DNA from: Amphiplicatus sp046296195
Lineage (GTDB): Bacteria > Pseudomonadota > Alphaproteobacteria > Caulobacterales > Parvularculaceae
Length of the DNA stretch: 64,000 nt
NCBI GenBank assembly: GCA_046296195.1
Contig: JBKBLR010000001.1
Coordinates: 124,001 to 188,000, forward strand
Direction of reading: 5' to 3'
Both the position numbers and the translations under genes were made by a program. Below are positions 1 to 8,110 of the stretch, one piece after another; position 1 is the first letter of the stretch, and every line of letters begins with the position of its first letter. Under the pieces are notes generated by a model, which worked only from the letters and a program-made list of their open reading frames with translations, did no database searches and was not told where the DNA came from.

Positions 1-657
1 TCAGCCCACGCCCAGCGCGACGCGCCGCCGGCCGGACCGCCCGCGGAAGCGCCCAGCGACGCGCCGCCGCCCGAGGCCCCGGGTGTTCATCAGGATGACG
101 CCGGGCGGCTGACCGCTTTCGCGCGCAAGGTTCGCGCCGAGAAAGGGTGCCTTGCCGCAGCGCCGGCGTTCCGCGTCGCCGCCGCGATGGGCGAAGGCAA
201 CGAGGCCGCGCAACACGAGCTTGGCGAATGCCTGTTGGAAATGCAGGGCGCCAATCCGACCGAGACTGCGCTTTTCCGCGAGGAGGCGCGCTTCTGGCTG
301 ACGCGCGCGGCCTATGCGGGCAACGCGCGCGCGCAGCGTCGCCTTGTCCTCGACATGGCGGCGCCTGCGAATGCGCTGCACGACCCGAAGGGCGCCCTCC
401 GGTGGGCGCTCGTCTATGAAAAGAATCCGACTGCTGATCTCTATGGTTTCAAGGAACTACCGAAAACGCTGATCCCGGGGTTGAAGTCATCACTTTCCGC
501 AACGCAGATCGCAGAGGCGGAAGCCTTCGCGTCAGGCTTTGCGCCGCTGCCGCTCGCCAAATTCGAAGCGCCGGCGGCGGAAAAACCCAAACGCCTGCAA
601 GGCCCGCCGCCCGGCGCGCGGCCGCGCCGCCCGGGCGTCATCGACGGCGCCTCATGA
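1..657 (+). CDS. Sel1/TPR-like repeat protein, C-terminal part (truncated by window edge)
   Basis: The reading frame is open from the first base, so the start lies outside the window. The visible 218 residues begin with a Pro/Ala-rich linker, followed by a Sel1-like helical stretch (AAAMGEGNEAAQHELGECLL and, about 40 residues later, LTRAAYAGNARAQRRLVLDM) with the A-x-x-G-x-x-x-A-Q-x-x-L pattern of Sel1 repeats. The tail is Pro/Arg-rich and looks disordered. Sel1 repeats usually mediate protein-protein contacts; no enzymatic domain is visible. The Sel1 call is by pattern only, and the partner or pathway is unknown. Confidence 0.6.
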   Translation, partial: SAHAQRDAPPAGPPAEAPSDAPPPEAPGVHQDDAGRLTAFARKVRAEKGCLAAAPAFRVAAAMGEGNEAAQHELGECLLEMQGANPTETALFREEARFWLTRAAYAGNARAQRRLVLDMAAPANALHDPKGALRWALVYEKNPTADLYGFKELPKTLIPGLKSSLSATQIAEAEAFASGFAPLPLAKFEAPAAEKPKRLQGPPPGARPRRPGVIDGAS

Positions 658-785
658 TTTCAGCGCCGCGAACAGCGGGCGCGCGGCGTTGCACATGCGC
701 AACTTTTGAACCGAAAACAGCTCCACCCGTTGTCGGCGCCTTCGGTGCAGCGCTAAGAAATGAGGACCAGGCGGAGGGGTCTCCT

Positions 786-1601
786 ATGAAGAATGCGACA
801 GCTATTTTGGTCGGACTTCTGGCGTCGACGGCCTTGAGCGCCGGCGCCGCAGCGGCCGATTGGGAAGGGCCTTATGTCGGCGTCAACGCCGGCTATGGCT
901 GGGGCGATAACACCGTCGCCTACACGCCGAACGACGGCGCCGCTTTTGACGGCACCACGGGCGGAATCGGCGGCGGCACAAGCATCCCGCCGGCGGGTCT
1001 TGATCTCGACGGGCCGCTCGTCGGCGCCCAGCTTGGTTACAACTGGCGCGCCGGATCGTCGGTGGTCCTCGGCCTTGAAGCCGACTTCAACTGGATGGAT
1101 TCGGATGATGCGGCGCAATCGCCCTTCTATCTCGGCAGCACCCAGACCGGAACCGCGGACGCGACGCTCGGCGTCGACTGGCTCGCCACCGTGAGAGCCC
1201 GCGCCGGGGTGATGGCGGGCTCGGTCCTTGTCTATGCGACCGGCGGCCTCGCCGTCGGCCATGTCGAGAACACGCTGAGCGTCCCGAACGTGGTGACCGT
1301 CGGCACGGGCGGCCAGATCACCGGCGGTTTCTCCTACCGCTGCTCGGCGGGCGGACCGCCCTGCTTCGACGGCGCGGCCTCGGGCTGGGAAACTGGCTGG
1401 ACGGTCGGTGCCGGCGCGGAGGTCGAGGTTTCCTCCCGCGCGACGATGAAGCTTGAATATCTTTATGTCGATCTCGGCGACGAAAGCGGCGTGATGACGG
1501 CGCTCGACAGCTTCGCCGGAACGACGCCGGCGTCGTTCACGGGCGATTTCGGCTCGGTCAATTTCAGCATCATCCGGGCGGGTCTCAACATCCGCTTCTG
1601 A
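786..1601 (+). CDS. Outer-membrane beta-barrel protein (Omp25/OmpA-type porin family)
   Basis: A 271-residue precursor. The ATG at 786 is preceded by a GGAGGGG Shine-Dalgarno and opens a Sec signal peptide (MKNATAILVGLLASTALSAG, cleavage probably after AAAA). The mature chain has the hallmarks of small alphaproteobacterial surface barrels: WEGPYVGVNAGYGWGDN at the start, alternating hydrophobic strands, G-x-N/D turns such as YNWRAGSSVVLGLEADFNWM, and the typical end (KLEYLYVDLGD, then IIRAGLNIRF with a C-terminal Phe). Two Cys in loop C-S-A-G-G-P-P-C could form a disulfide. The family is often immunodominant and may be structural or pore-forming; which applies here cannot be told. It is transcribed convergently with aceA, with a hairpin terminator between them. 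Confidence 0.85.
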   Translation: MKNATAILVGLLASTALSAGAAAADWEGPYVGVNAGYGWGDNTVAYTPNDGAAFDGTTGGIGGGTSIPPAGLDLDGPLVGAQLGYNWRAGSSVVLGLEADFNWMDSDDAAQSPFYLGSTQTGTADATLGVDWLATVRARAGVMAGSVLVYATGGLAVGHVENTLSVPNVVTVGTGGQITGGFSYRCSAGGPPCFDGAASGWETGWTVGAGAEVEVSSRATMKLEYLYVDLGDESGVMTALDSFAGTTPASFTGDFGSVNFSIIRAGLNIRF

Positions 1602-1638
1602 CCTTCATGGCGTGGTCGGCGAGCGACGCAATCGAACG

Positions 1639-1669
1639 AAAAAACCGCCCCGCGCTTCCACGCGGGGCG
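1639..1669 (-). terminator. Rho-independent terminator of aceA
   Basis: A perfect 9-bp stem (CGCCCCGCG at 1646-1654 with CGCGGGGCG at 1661-1669) and a 6-nt loop. Read on the minus strand, the stem is followed directly by six T (A-run 1639-1644), the classic intrinsic terminator layout downstream of the aceA stop. In the plus direction the stem is followed by a looser T-rich stretch (TTTCGCCTTTGTTT), so it may also stop transcription from the beta-barrel gene. Confidence 0.85.
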
Positions 1670-1704
1670 ATTTCGCCTTTGTTTCCTCCCAGAAACTTGC
1701 GGCG

Positions 1705-2991
1705 CTACTCGGCGGCTTTGAATTGCGCCGTTTCAGTCGACTCGCTCATCGCCGTCGTCGAGGACTGGCCGCCCGACAGCGTCACGGCGACGAGGTCGAA
1801 ATAACCGGTGCCGACTTCGCGCTGGTGGCGCGTCGCCTCATAGCCGATTTTCTCGGCGGCGAACTCGGCCTGCTGGAGTTCGGAATAGGCCGCCATGCCG
1901 CGATCCTTGTATCCGTGCGCCAGCGTGTACATGCCGTAATTGAGCGCGTGGAAACCGGCGAGCGTCACAAACTGGAACTTGTAGCCCATTGCGCCGATCT
2001 CGCGCTGGAACTTGGCGATCGTCTGCTTGTCGAGGTTGGCTTCCCAGTTGAACGACGGCGAGCAGTTATAGGCCATCATCTTGCCGGGATGGGCTTTCTG
2101 GATCGCCTCGGCGAAGCGCTTGGCGTCGTCGAGATCGGGGTGCGAGGTCTCCCACCAGATGAGATCCGCATACGGCGCATAGGAAAGCCCGCGCGCGATG
2201 CAGTGATCGACGCCCGTTCCTTCCTTCAGGCGATAGAAGCCTTCCGGCGTCCGGCCCTGATCGAAGTCGATGAACGGGTGGTCGCGCTCGTCGACGTCAG
2301 AGGTGATGAGCTTTGCTGACTCCGCGTCGGTGCGTGCAACGATGAGCGTCGGCACGCCGCAGACGTCGGCGGCGAGCCGCGCGGCGTTGAGGTTCCTCTC
2401 ATGCGCTTTGGTCGGGATGAGGACCTTGCCGCCGAGATGGCCGCACTTTTTCTCGGACGCGAGCTGGTCCTCGAAGTGGACGCCCGCCGCGCCCGCCTCG
2501 ATATAAGCTTTCATGATCTCGAAGCAGTTCAACGGCCCGCCGAAGCCCGCTTCCGCGTCGGCGACGATCGGCAGGAAATAGTCGCGCTTCACCTTGCCTT
2601 CGGAATGCTCGATCTGATCGGCGCGGCGCAAGGCGTTGTTGATGCGCTTGGCGAGTTCCGGCCCGGCGTTCGCGGGATAAAGCGACTGGTCAGGGTAGAC
2701 CTGGCCCGCCGTATTGGCGTCGCCCGCGACCTGCCAGCCGGAAAGGTAGATTGCTTTAAGGCCCGCTTTCGCCATCTGCACGGCCTGGTTGCCGGAGAGC
2801 GCGCCAAGCGCGTTGATGTAGGGCTCGGTCTTCAGCAGCTCCCACAGCTTGTTCGCGCCGCGCTCGGCGAGCGTATAGGCGATGTCGATCGAGCCCCGCA
2901 GGCGCAGCGCCTCGGCCGCCGAGTAATTGCGCCTGATCCCGTCGAACCGCCCTTTCGGCGCATGCGGGATGATGTCGTCAAAAGTCACCAC
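1705..2991 (-). CDS. aceA: Isocitrate lyase
   Basis: Cleaves isocitrate to glyoxylate and succinate, the first step of the glyoxylate shunt, allowing growth on acetate and other C2 or fatty-acid carbon. The 428-residue chain has the family landmarks in order: the N-terminal substrate region (GIRRNYSAAEALRLRGS), DAEAGFGG near 145, and the catalytic loop KKCGHLGGK with Cys183, followed by VARTDAES, WWETSHPD and YNCSPSFNW. Length matches short bacterial ICLs. The start is GTG at 2991 (a second GTG follows directly) with GGAC upstream. It is divergent from an acyl-CoA-responsive regulator gene; the 173-bp spacer holds the promoters. No malate synthase gene is present in the window. Confidence 0.97.
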   Translation of the reverse strand: MVTFDDIIPHAPKGRFDGIRRNYSAAEALRLRGSIDIAYTLAERGANKLWELLKTEPYINALGALSGNQAVQMAKAGLKAIYLSGWQVAGDANTAGQVYPDQSLYPANAGPELAKRINNALRRADQIEHSEGKVKRDYFLPIVADAEAGFGGPLNCFEIMKAYIEAGAAGVHFEDQLASEKKCGHLGGKVLIPTKAHERNLNAARLAADVCGVPTLIVARTDAESAKLITSDVDERDHPFIDFDQGRTPEGFYRLKEGTGVDHCIARGLSYAPYADLIWWETSHPDLDDAKRFAEAIQKAHPGKMMAYNCSPSFNWEANLDKQTIAKFQREIGAMGYKFQFVTLAGFHALNYGMYTLAHGYKDRGMAAYSELQQAEFAAEKIGYEATRHQREVGTGYFDLVAVTLSGGQSSTTAMSESTETAQFKAAE

Positions 2992-3109
2992 GGCAAGTCC
3001 TTTCGCTTCAGTGGCCGGAAGCGGCCCCCAAGGAGCTGCAAGGAGAGCATTTTTGCGCTTGCGAAGAAAGAAATGCCGCGTCGCAATGTTGAAAAATATA
3101 CAGTTAATC

Positions 3110-3138
3110 TTGTCGTTTTGTGTGTTTTGTCGTATAAG
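3110..3138 (+). promoter_or_regulatory. Putative promoter of the ScfR-type regulator in the aceA divergent spacer
   Basis: TTGTCG (3110-3115) and TATAAG (3133-3138) are separated by exactly 17 bp and lie about 27 bp upstream of the GTG at 3165. The spacer contains a tandem repeat GTTTTGT-GT-GTTTTGT (from about 3115), a plausible operator for autoregulation. The neighbouring segment 3092-3108 is unusually AT-rich and, on the other strand, offers TATATT as a weak -10 for aceA without a good -35, which would suit an activated promoter. Assigned by consensus matching only. Confidence 0.45.
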
Positions 3139-3164
3139 ACGCTGCTGATCGTGGGATTCAGCGC

Positions 3165-4586
3165 GTGGCCAACGACCGACAGCGCCGGAAATTGTATATC
3201 GGCCCGCACCTTAGGCGGCTCCGGCGCGAGCGCGGCCTGACCCAGGCGCAGATGGCCGCCGATCTCGAGATCTCGTCCTCTTATGTAAATCTGATAGAGC
3301 GCAATCAACGTCCGGTTTCGGCAGACCTTCTTGTTCGCCTGTCGGCTGTCTACGGTCTCGACCTGTCGCACCTTGGCGGCGGCGGATCGGATGCGCTGTT
3401 CGCAGAATTGGCGGCCGCCTTCGCCGATCCTGTATTCAGGGGCGCCGGCGTGACGCGCGAGGACGCTTTCGATCTCGCCGCCGGCAACCCGGTCCTCGGC
3501 GAAGCGGTCGCCGCGCTCTACCGCGCCTGGCGCGCGGCGCAGGCCGACCTTGTCGAGGCGCGGGCCGGGCGCTCCCCGCTCGCCGACGACCCGGTCGAGG
3601 AGGCGCGGGCCTTCCTGCAGGAGCGCCGGAACCATTTTCCCGAAATCGACGCCGCCGCCGAGGCGATCGCCGCTGAATTGTCCGCGAGCGGAGCAAGTCT
3701 CATCGACGCGCTCCTCGCCCGCTTCAAGTCGAAGCACGGCGTCCGGGTGCGGTTCCTTCCCGACGAGGTGATGCTCGGCGCCTATCGCCGGCTCAACCGC
3801 CACGCCGGCGACCTCTCGCTGTCGGAGCGGCTCGACATCGCAAGCCGGGTCTTTCAGCTGGCGCTGCAGCTCTCGCTTCTCGAACTTCAGGGCGCTCTCG
3901 ACGCCAGCGTCAACGCCGCGCGCTTCACCTCGGACGCCGGCCGGCGCCTCTCGCGGGCGGCGCTCGCCAATTATGCGGCGGCGGCGATCATCCTTCCTTA
4001 CGGCGCGTTCCTGAAGGCGGCGAGGGAGTTGCGGCACGACATCGAGGCGATCGGGCGGCGGTTCGGCGCGAGCTTCGAGCAGGTCGCTCACCGGCTGACG
4101 ACCATGCAGCGACCGGGCGCGGAAGGGATCGCCTTCTTCTTCGTGCGCGTCGACGCGGCGGGGAACATGTCGAACCGCTATTCGGGCGACGTATTCCCGT
4201 TCGCGCGCTATGGCGGCTCCTGCCCCTTGTGGAACATCCACGAGACCTTTCGGCTGCCGCGCCGGATCCTGACGCAGATCATCGAGCTGCCGGACGGATC
4301 GCGCTATTTTTCAATCGCCCGGACGGTGCAGGGCGGCGCCGGCGGCTATGGCGCGCCGGTCGCCGAACGCGCCGTCGCCCTCGGCTGCCGGCTCGAGGAC
4401 GCCGGCGGCCTCGTCTATGCGAAAGGTCTCGATCTCGGCGCGACGCCGGCGACGCCGATCGGCCTCACCTGCCGCCTGTGCGAGCGGACCGACTGTGCGG
4501 CGCGCGCCCATCCGCCGCTGAAACGCCGGCTTGTCATCGACGAGCACAACAGGCTCGCCGCACCCTTCAGCTTCGCCTTCGACTGA
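3165..4586 (+). CDS. XRE-family short-chain acyl-CoA regulator (ScfR/RamB type)
   Basis: A 473-residue transcription factor. Residues about 10-65 form a Cro/C1-type HTH (LRRERGLTQAQMAADLEISS, then YVNLIERNQRPVS). The middle (about 175-300) resembles the IrrE/ImmA-like helical region, and the Cys-bearing C-terminus (CPLWNIHETF, CRLEDAGG, CRLCERTDCAARAHPP) matches the short-chain fatty acyl-CoA regulator domain. In related alphaproteobacteria and actinobacteria such proteins control glyoxylate-shunt or propionate genes; the divergent position next to aceA supports that here. The start is GTG at 3165 with a weak GGGA upstream. Whether it activates or represses aceA cannot be told from sequence. 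Confidence 0.85.
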   Translation: MANDRQRRKLYIGPHLRRLRRERGLTQAQMAADLEISSSYVNLIERNQRPVSADLLVRLSAVYGLDLSHLGGGGSDALFAELAAAFADPVFRGAGVTREDAFDLAAGNPVLGEAVAALYRAWRAAQADLVEARAGRSPLADDPVEEARAFLQERRNHFPEIDAAAEAIAAELSASGASLIDALLARFKSKHGVRVRFLPDEVMLGAYRRLNRHAGDLSLSERLDIASRVFQLALQLSLLELQGALDASVNAARFTSDAGRRLSRAALANYAAAAIILPYGAFLKAARELRHDIEAIGRRFGASFEQVAHRLTTMQRPGAEGIAFFFVRVDAAGNMSNRYSGDVFPFARYGGSCPLWNIHETFRLPRRILTQIIELPDGSRYFSIARTVQGGAGGYGAPVAERAVALGCRLEDAGGLVYAKGLDLGATPATPIGLTCRLCERTDCAARAHPPLKRRLVIDEHNRLAAPFSFAFD

Positions 4587-4621
4587 AGGCGCGCCTTGAT
4601 CCGGCGCGGGCCGGGTCTTTA

Positions 4622-4647
4622 GGGTCCCGCCGAAGTTGAAGGGACCC
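4622..4647 (+). promoter_or_regulatory. Hairpin overlapping the ribosome-binding site of the DUF885 lipoprotein gene
   Basis: GGGTCCC (4622-4628) pairs perfectly with GGGACCC (4641-4647) across a 12-nt loop. The Shine-Dalgarno AAGGGA (4639-4644) of the gene starting at 4651 lies in the 3-prime arm, so a folded transcript would hide it. This could be a translational switch or the base of a terminator for the upstream regulator gene; there is no T-run, which argues against the latter. Confidence 0.35.
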
Positions 4648-4650
4648 GCC

Positions 4651-6498
4651 ATGACGATTCGCGCCTCGCTGACGCTCCTACTCGCCGCATCCGTCTTGAC
4701 GCTCGCCGCCTGCAGCCACGCCCGGACCGCGGCGCCCGCGGTCGCCGCAGCGGCGCCGGCCGAGGACCAGAGCGCGGCGCTCAATCAATGGTTCGAAGAG
4801 GTCTGGGAGGCTGAGGTCGCGCGCTCGCCTGAACAGCAGACATTCCTCGGCCGGAAGACCAATTACGACAAATGGGACGACCCCTCAGAAGCGGCCGCCG
4901 AGGAGGAGCATCGCATCTTGATGGCGAACCTCGCCGACATGCGCGCGCGCTTCGATCCCGAAAAGCTGGATGCGAACGCCCGCCTTTCCTACCGGCTTTT
5001 CGAGTATGAGGCCGAGCGCGCGGAGAAATTCCATCCCTACCGCAACCATTGGTATCGGTTCAGCCATTTCCGCGGCCCGCATTCGGGCGCGCCGGCGTTC
5101 CTCATCAACCAGCATCGCATCGACACGGTCGCCGACGCCGAGGCCTATATCGCGCGCCTTGAGGGGCTGAAGGCGAATTTCGCCGCTCACCGTAAGGTCG
5201 CGGAGGACCAGTTCGCGCGCGGGATCCATCCGCCGAAATGGTCGTTCGAGAAGATGATCGAGACCGCGAAGAATGTCCTTGTCGGCACACCCTTCGACAG
5301 GAGCGGCAAGCCTTCGACGATCCTCGCCGACTTCTCCGAAAAAATCGGGAAGCTCGACGCGCCGGCGGCGGCGAAGACGGCGCTGAAGAAGCGTGCGGAA
5401 CGGGCGCTGCTGATGTCCGTCAAACCCGCCTATCAGGACCTCATCGCCATGTTCGAGCGGCAGATGGCGGCGGCCTCGAACGACGACGGCGCCTGGAAGC
5501 TGCCGGACGGCGACGCCTATTATGACGCCCAGCTTGAGCGGATGACGACGACCGCGATGACGGCGGACGAGATCCACGATCTCGGCCTCAGGGAAGTCGC
5601 GCGCATTCACCGCGAGATGGATGCGATCCGAGAAAAGGTCGGTTTCAAGGGCGACCTCAAGGCCTTCTTCGCCTATATGCGCGACGACACGGAAAAGCGC
5701 TTCACCTATCCCGATACGGAGGAAGGGCGCGCGCGCTATCTCGCCGAGGCGACGGCGATGATCGATTCGATGCGCGGGCGCCTTGACAAACTTTTCATCA
5801 CCAAGCCGAAGGCCGACATCATCGTGAAGCGGGTGGAGCCGTTCCGCGAAAAGTCCGCCGGCAAGGCGTTCTACCAGCGGCCCGCGCCGGACGGATCGAG
5901 GCCCGGAATTTATTACGCCAACCTTTATGAGATGGCGGCGATGCCGACCTACCAGATGGAGGCGCTCGCCTACCACGAAGGCATTCCCGGCCATCACATG
6001 CAGATCGCCATCGCGCAGGAGCTTCAGAACGTGCCGAGCTTCCGGCGCTTCGGCGGCTTCACGGCCTATTCCGAGGGCTGGGGCCTTTACTCGGAATGGA
6101 CGGCCAAGGAGCTCGGCTTCTACGCCGACCCCTATTCCGACTTCGGGCGCCTCGCGATGGAGCTCTGGCGCGCCGGCCGCCTTGTCGTCGACACCGGAAT
6201 CCACCGCAAGAAGTGGACGCGCGACCAGGCGATCGAATGGCTGATCGAGAACACCCCGAACGCCGAAGGCGACGCGACAAGCTCGATTGAACGCTATGTC
6301 GTGATGCCGGGCCAGGCGACCGCCTATAAGATCGGCATGCTGAAGATTCAGGAACTGCGCGCCCGCGCCGAGAAAAAGCTGGGGCGGAAGTTCGACGTGC
6401 GCGAGTTCCACGACGAGGTGCTGAAATACGGTCCCGTGCCGCTGGCCATCCTCGAGGAGAACATCGACGTCTGGATCGCGGCCAAGAAGAGGGCCTGA
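4651..6498 (+). CDS. DUF885 family metallopeptidase-like lipoprotein
   Basis: A 615-residue precursor starting at ATG 4651 (AAGGGA upstream; a TTG at 4636 is in frame but poorer). The signal ends in a lipobox LAAC, so the protein should be lipid-anchored in the envelope. The DUF885 signature is complete: HEGIPGHHMQ with an HExxxHH-like metal site, then GGFTAYSEGWGLYSEW, and the downstream GIHRKKWTRDQAIEWL and VMPGQATAYKIG blocks. DUF885 proteins are viewed as zinc peptidases related to carboxypeptidase-like gluzincins; substrates are mostly unknown. A homologue lacking the lipobox lies at 14416-16155. It is followed after 8 bp by a glycosyltransferase gene, perhaps co-transcribed. Confidence 0.88.
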   Translation: MTIRASLTLLLAASVLTLAACSHARTAAPAVAAAAPAEDQSAALNQWFEEVWEAEVARSPEQQTFLGRKTNYDKWDDPSEAAAEEEHRILMANLADMRARFDPEKLDANARLSYRLFEYEAERAEKFHPYRNHWYRFSHFRGPHSGAPAFLINQHRIDTVADAEAYIARLEGLKANFAAHRKVAEDQFARGIHPPKWSFEKMIETAKNVLVGTPFDRSGKPSTILADFSEKIGKLDAPAAAKTALKKRAERALLMSVKPAYQDLIAMFERQMAAASNDDGAWKLPDGDAYYDAQLERMTTTAMTADEIHDLGLREVARIHREMDAIREKVGFKGDLKAFFAYMRDDTEKRFTYPDTEEGRARYLAEATAMIDSMRGRLDKLFITKPKADIIVKRVEPFREKSAGKAFYQRPAPDGSRPGIYYANLYEMAAMPTYQMEALAYHEGIPGHHMQIAIAQELQNVPSFRRFGGFTAYSEGWGLYSEWTAKELGFYADPYSDFGRLAMELWRAGRLVVDTGIHRKKWTRDQAIEWLIENTPNAEGDATSSIERYVVMPGQATAYKIGMLKIQELRARAEKKLGRKFDVREFHDEVLKYGPVPLAILEENIDVWIAAKKRA

Positions 6499-6506
6499 AG
6501 GCGATT

Positions 6507-7280
6507 ATGAACACGCCGCCCGTCTCGGCCTTCATCCGGACAAGGAACGAGGCGCGGATGATCGGCGAAGTCGTGCGCGCGGCGCGGCTGGCCGCCGACG
6601 AGGTCGTCGTCGTCGATTCAGGATCGACCGACGATACCGTCGCAATCGCCGAGGCCGCGGGTGCGCGGGTGATCAGGCAAGCCTGGCTCGGCAATGGCCG
6701 GCAGAAGCGTTTCGCCGAAGACCTCTGCCGCCATGACTGGCTTCTCGACCTCGACGCCGACGAGGTCGTGACGCCGGCGCTCGCCGCCGAGATCGCGGCG
6801 CTGTTCGCCGTCGGCGCGCCGCCATGCGGCGTCTACCGGACGCCGGTCGCGATCGCGCCCCCGGTGGGCGAGCCCTGGGCGGGCTTCGGCGGCGTCATCC
6901 GTCACAAGCTCTACGACCGCCGCGTCGTGCGCGCGCCCGACCACGAAGCCTGGGACCAGTTCGACCTGCCGCCGGGCGAGCCCGTCGGCGTTCTGAAAGA
7001 GGCGATCCTTCATTACGCCTTCGCAGACGCCGCCCATCTCATCGACAAGCTCAACCGCAACTCAACGACACGCGCCGCCAAGCTCGATCCAAAGCCCTTG
7101 CCGGTCCTCGTCCTTCGCATTTTCTTCGGCCTCCCCTTCTATGTCGGCAAGCGCTATCTGCTCGACGGCCTCTTTCGCGGCGGGGTTTACGGTTTCGCCT
7201 TTTCGATGATGTCCGGGTTCGGGCGCTGGCTGCGCGATGTTAAAATGTATGAGCGCGTGATGCGTGAGCGCGGGCGATGA
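6507..7280 (+). CDS. Family 2 glycosyltransferase (WaaE/KdtX-like)
   Basis: A 257-residue cytoplasmic or membrane-associated GT-A enzyme. The N-terminus SAFIRTRNEARMIGEVV and VVVDSGSTDDT form the nucleotide-sugar fold, and LLDLDADEVV (Asp81-x-Asp83-x-Asp85) supplies the metal-binding DxD. This arrangement is typical of the lipopolysaccharide core beta-1,4-glucosyltransferase group (WaaE/KdtX), which adds a hexose to the inner core. A hydrophobic C-terminal segment (LRIFFGLPFYVGKRYLL) is probably membrane-contacting. Its stop overlaps the next start by 4 bp (ATGA), indicating translational coupling with an FkbM methyltransferase. The exact sugar and acceptor are inference. Confidence 0.85.
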   Translation: MNTPPVSAFIRTRNEARMIGEVVRAARLAADEVVVVDSGSTDDTVAIAEAAGARVIRQAWLGNGRQKRFAEDLCRHDWLLDLDADEVVTPALAAEIAALFAVGAPPCGVYRTPVAIAPPVGEPWAGFGGVIRHKLYDRRVVRAPDHEAWDQFDLPPGEPVGVLKEAILHYAFADAAHLIDKLNRNSTTRAAKLDPKPLPVLVLRIFFGLPFYVGKRYLLDGLFRGGVYGFAFSMMSGFGRWLRDVKMYERVMRERGR

Positions 7281-8095
7281 CGGCCCCCTTTGGCGCGCTT
7301 GCGCCCTCGCCCTTCGAGGAGGCGGTCCGGCGCGCGGCACGCGGCCTTTCCAACACTGCGATCGGCAAACGCGCAGCGTCATTGCTGCTTCGCGCCGCCG
7401 GCGGAAAGTCAGGACGGGCCTTCGATGTGCCGGTTTTCGGCACGGAGCGCGCGCGTCTGCACCCTTACGACAACATCAGCGAAAAGCGCGTCTACATCAC
7501 GCCGCAGTTCTGGGAAGGCGAGGAGCGCGCGGCGCTCGCGAAGTTCATCGCCAGCGGAAGCGGTGATTTCCGCTTTCTCGACGTCGGCGCGAACGCCGGG
7601 CTTTATACGCTCTTTGCGCGCTCTGAGGCGCGCGCGAGCGGACGCCCGTTTCAGGCGATCTGCATCGAACCGGCGCCCGAGATGCTGGCGCGCTTGCGCT
7701 TCAATCTGGAGGCGTCGGGCGCTGCGAGCGAGGCGCGCGTCGTCGCTTGCGCCGTCGGCGCGCGTTCTGGCGCCGCCGCGTTCAGCGTCAACGAAAGAAA
7801 CCGCGGCGAAAGCCGCATCGCCGCGAGAGGCGGCCTGGAGGTTGAGGTCAGGACGCTCGCCTCCATCATCGACGAGGCCGGCGCGCCGCGGATCGACGCG
7901 ATGAAGATCGACATCGAAGGCGGCGAGACGGCGGCGCTCGACGGCCTCTTCGCCGCCGCCGGCGAGCGCTTCCGCCCGGCGTTCATCATCATGGAGATGT
8001 CGCATTCGGACTCGCGAGCGACCGCCATGTTGGCCGCGGAAAGCTATCGCGAGATCCTGCGCACCGGACGGAACGGGGTCTTCGCCCGCGTTTGA
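7277..8095 (+). CDS. FkbM family SAM-dependent methyltransferase
   Basis: A 272-residue protein with the class I methyltransferase fold: motif I FLDVGANAGLYT (about 96-107), the acidic motif ICIEPAPEMLARLRFNLE, and the FkbM-specific MKIDIEGGETAALDGL near the end of the domain. FkbM enzymes O-methylate hydroxyls of polyketides or, in envelope clusters, sugars. Translational coupling (ATGA overlap) to the family 2 glycosyltransferase suggests methylation of a glycan, perhaps an LPS sugar. An N-terminal extension of about 60 residues precedes the fold. Convergent with ppk2 downstream. Confidence 0.85.
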   Translation: MTAPFGALAPSPFEEAVRRAARGLSNTAIGKRAASLLLRAAGGKSGRAFDVPVFGTERARLHPYDNISEKRVYITPQFWEGEERAALAKFIASGSGDFRFLDVGANAGLYTLFARSEARASGRPFQAICIEPAPEMLARLRFNLEASGAASEARVVACAVGARSGAAAFSVNERNRGESRIAARGGLEVEVRTLASIIDEAGAPRIDAMKIDIEGGETAALDGLFAAAGERFRPAFIIMEMSHSDSRATAMLAAESYREILRTGRNGVFARV

Positions 8096-8110
8096 GGGGC
8101 GATGCCTCAA

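Noticed and set aside
2985..4241. A 418-codon open frame opposite the ScfR-type regulator.
   Set aside because: Low-complexity Arg/Glu-rich translation with no domain; the regulator on the other strand has clear HTH and acyl-CoA-regulator homology.
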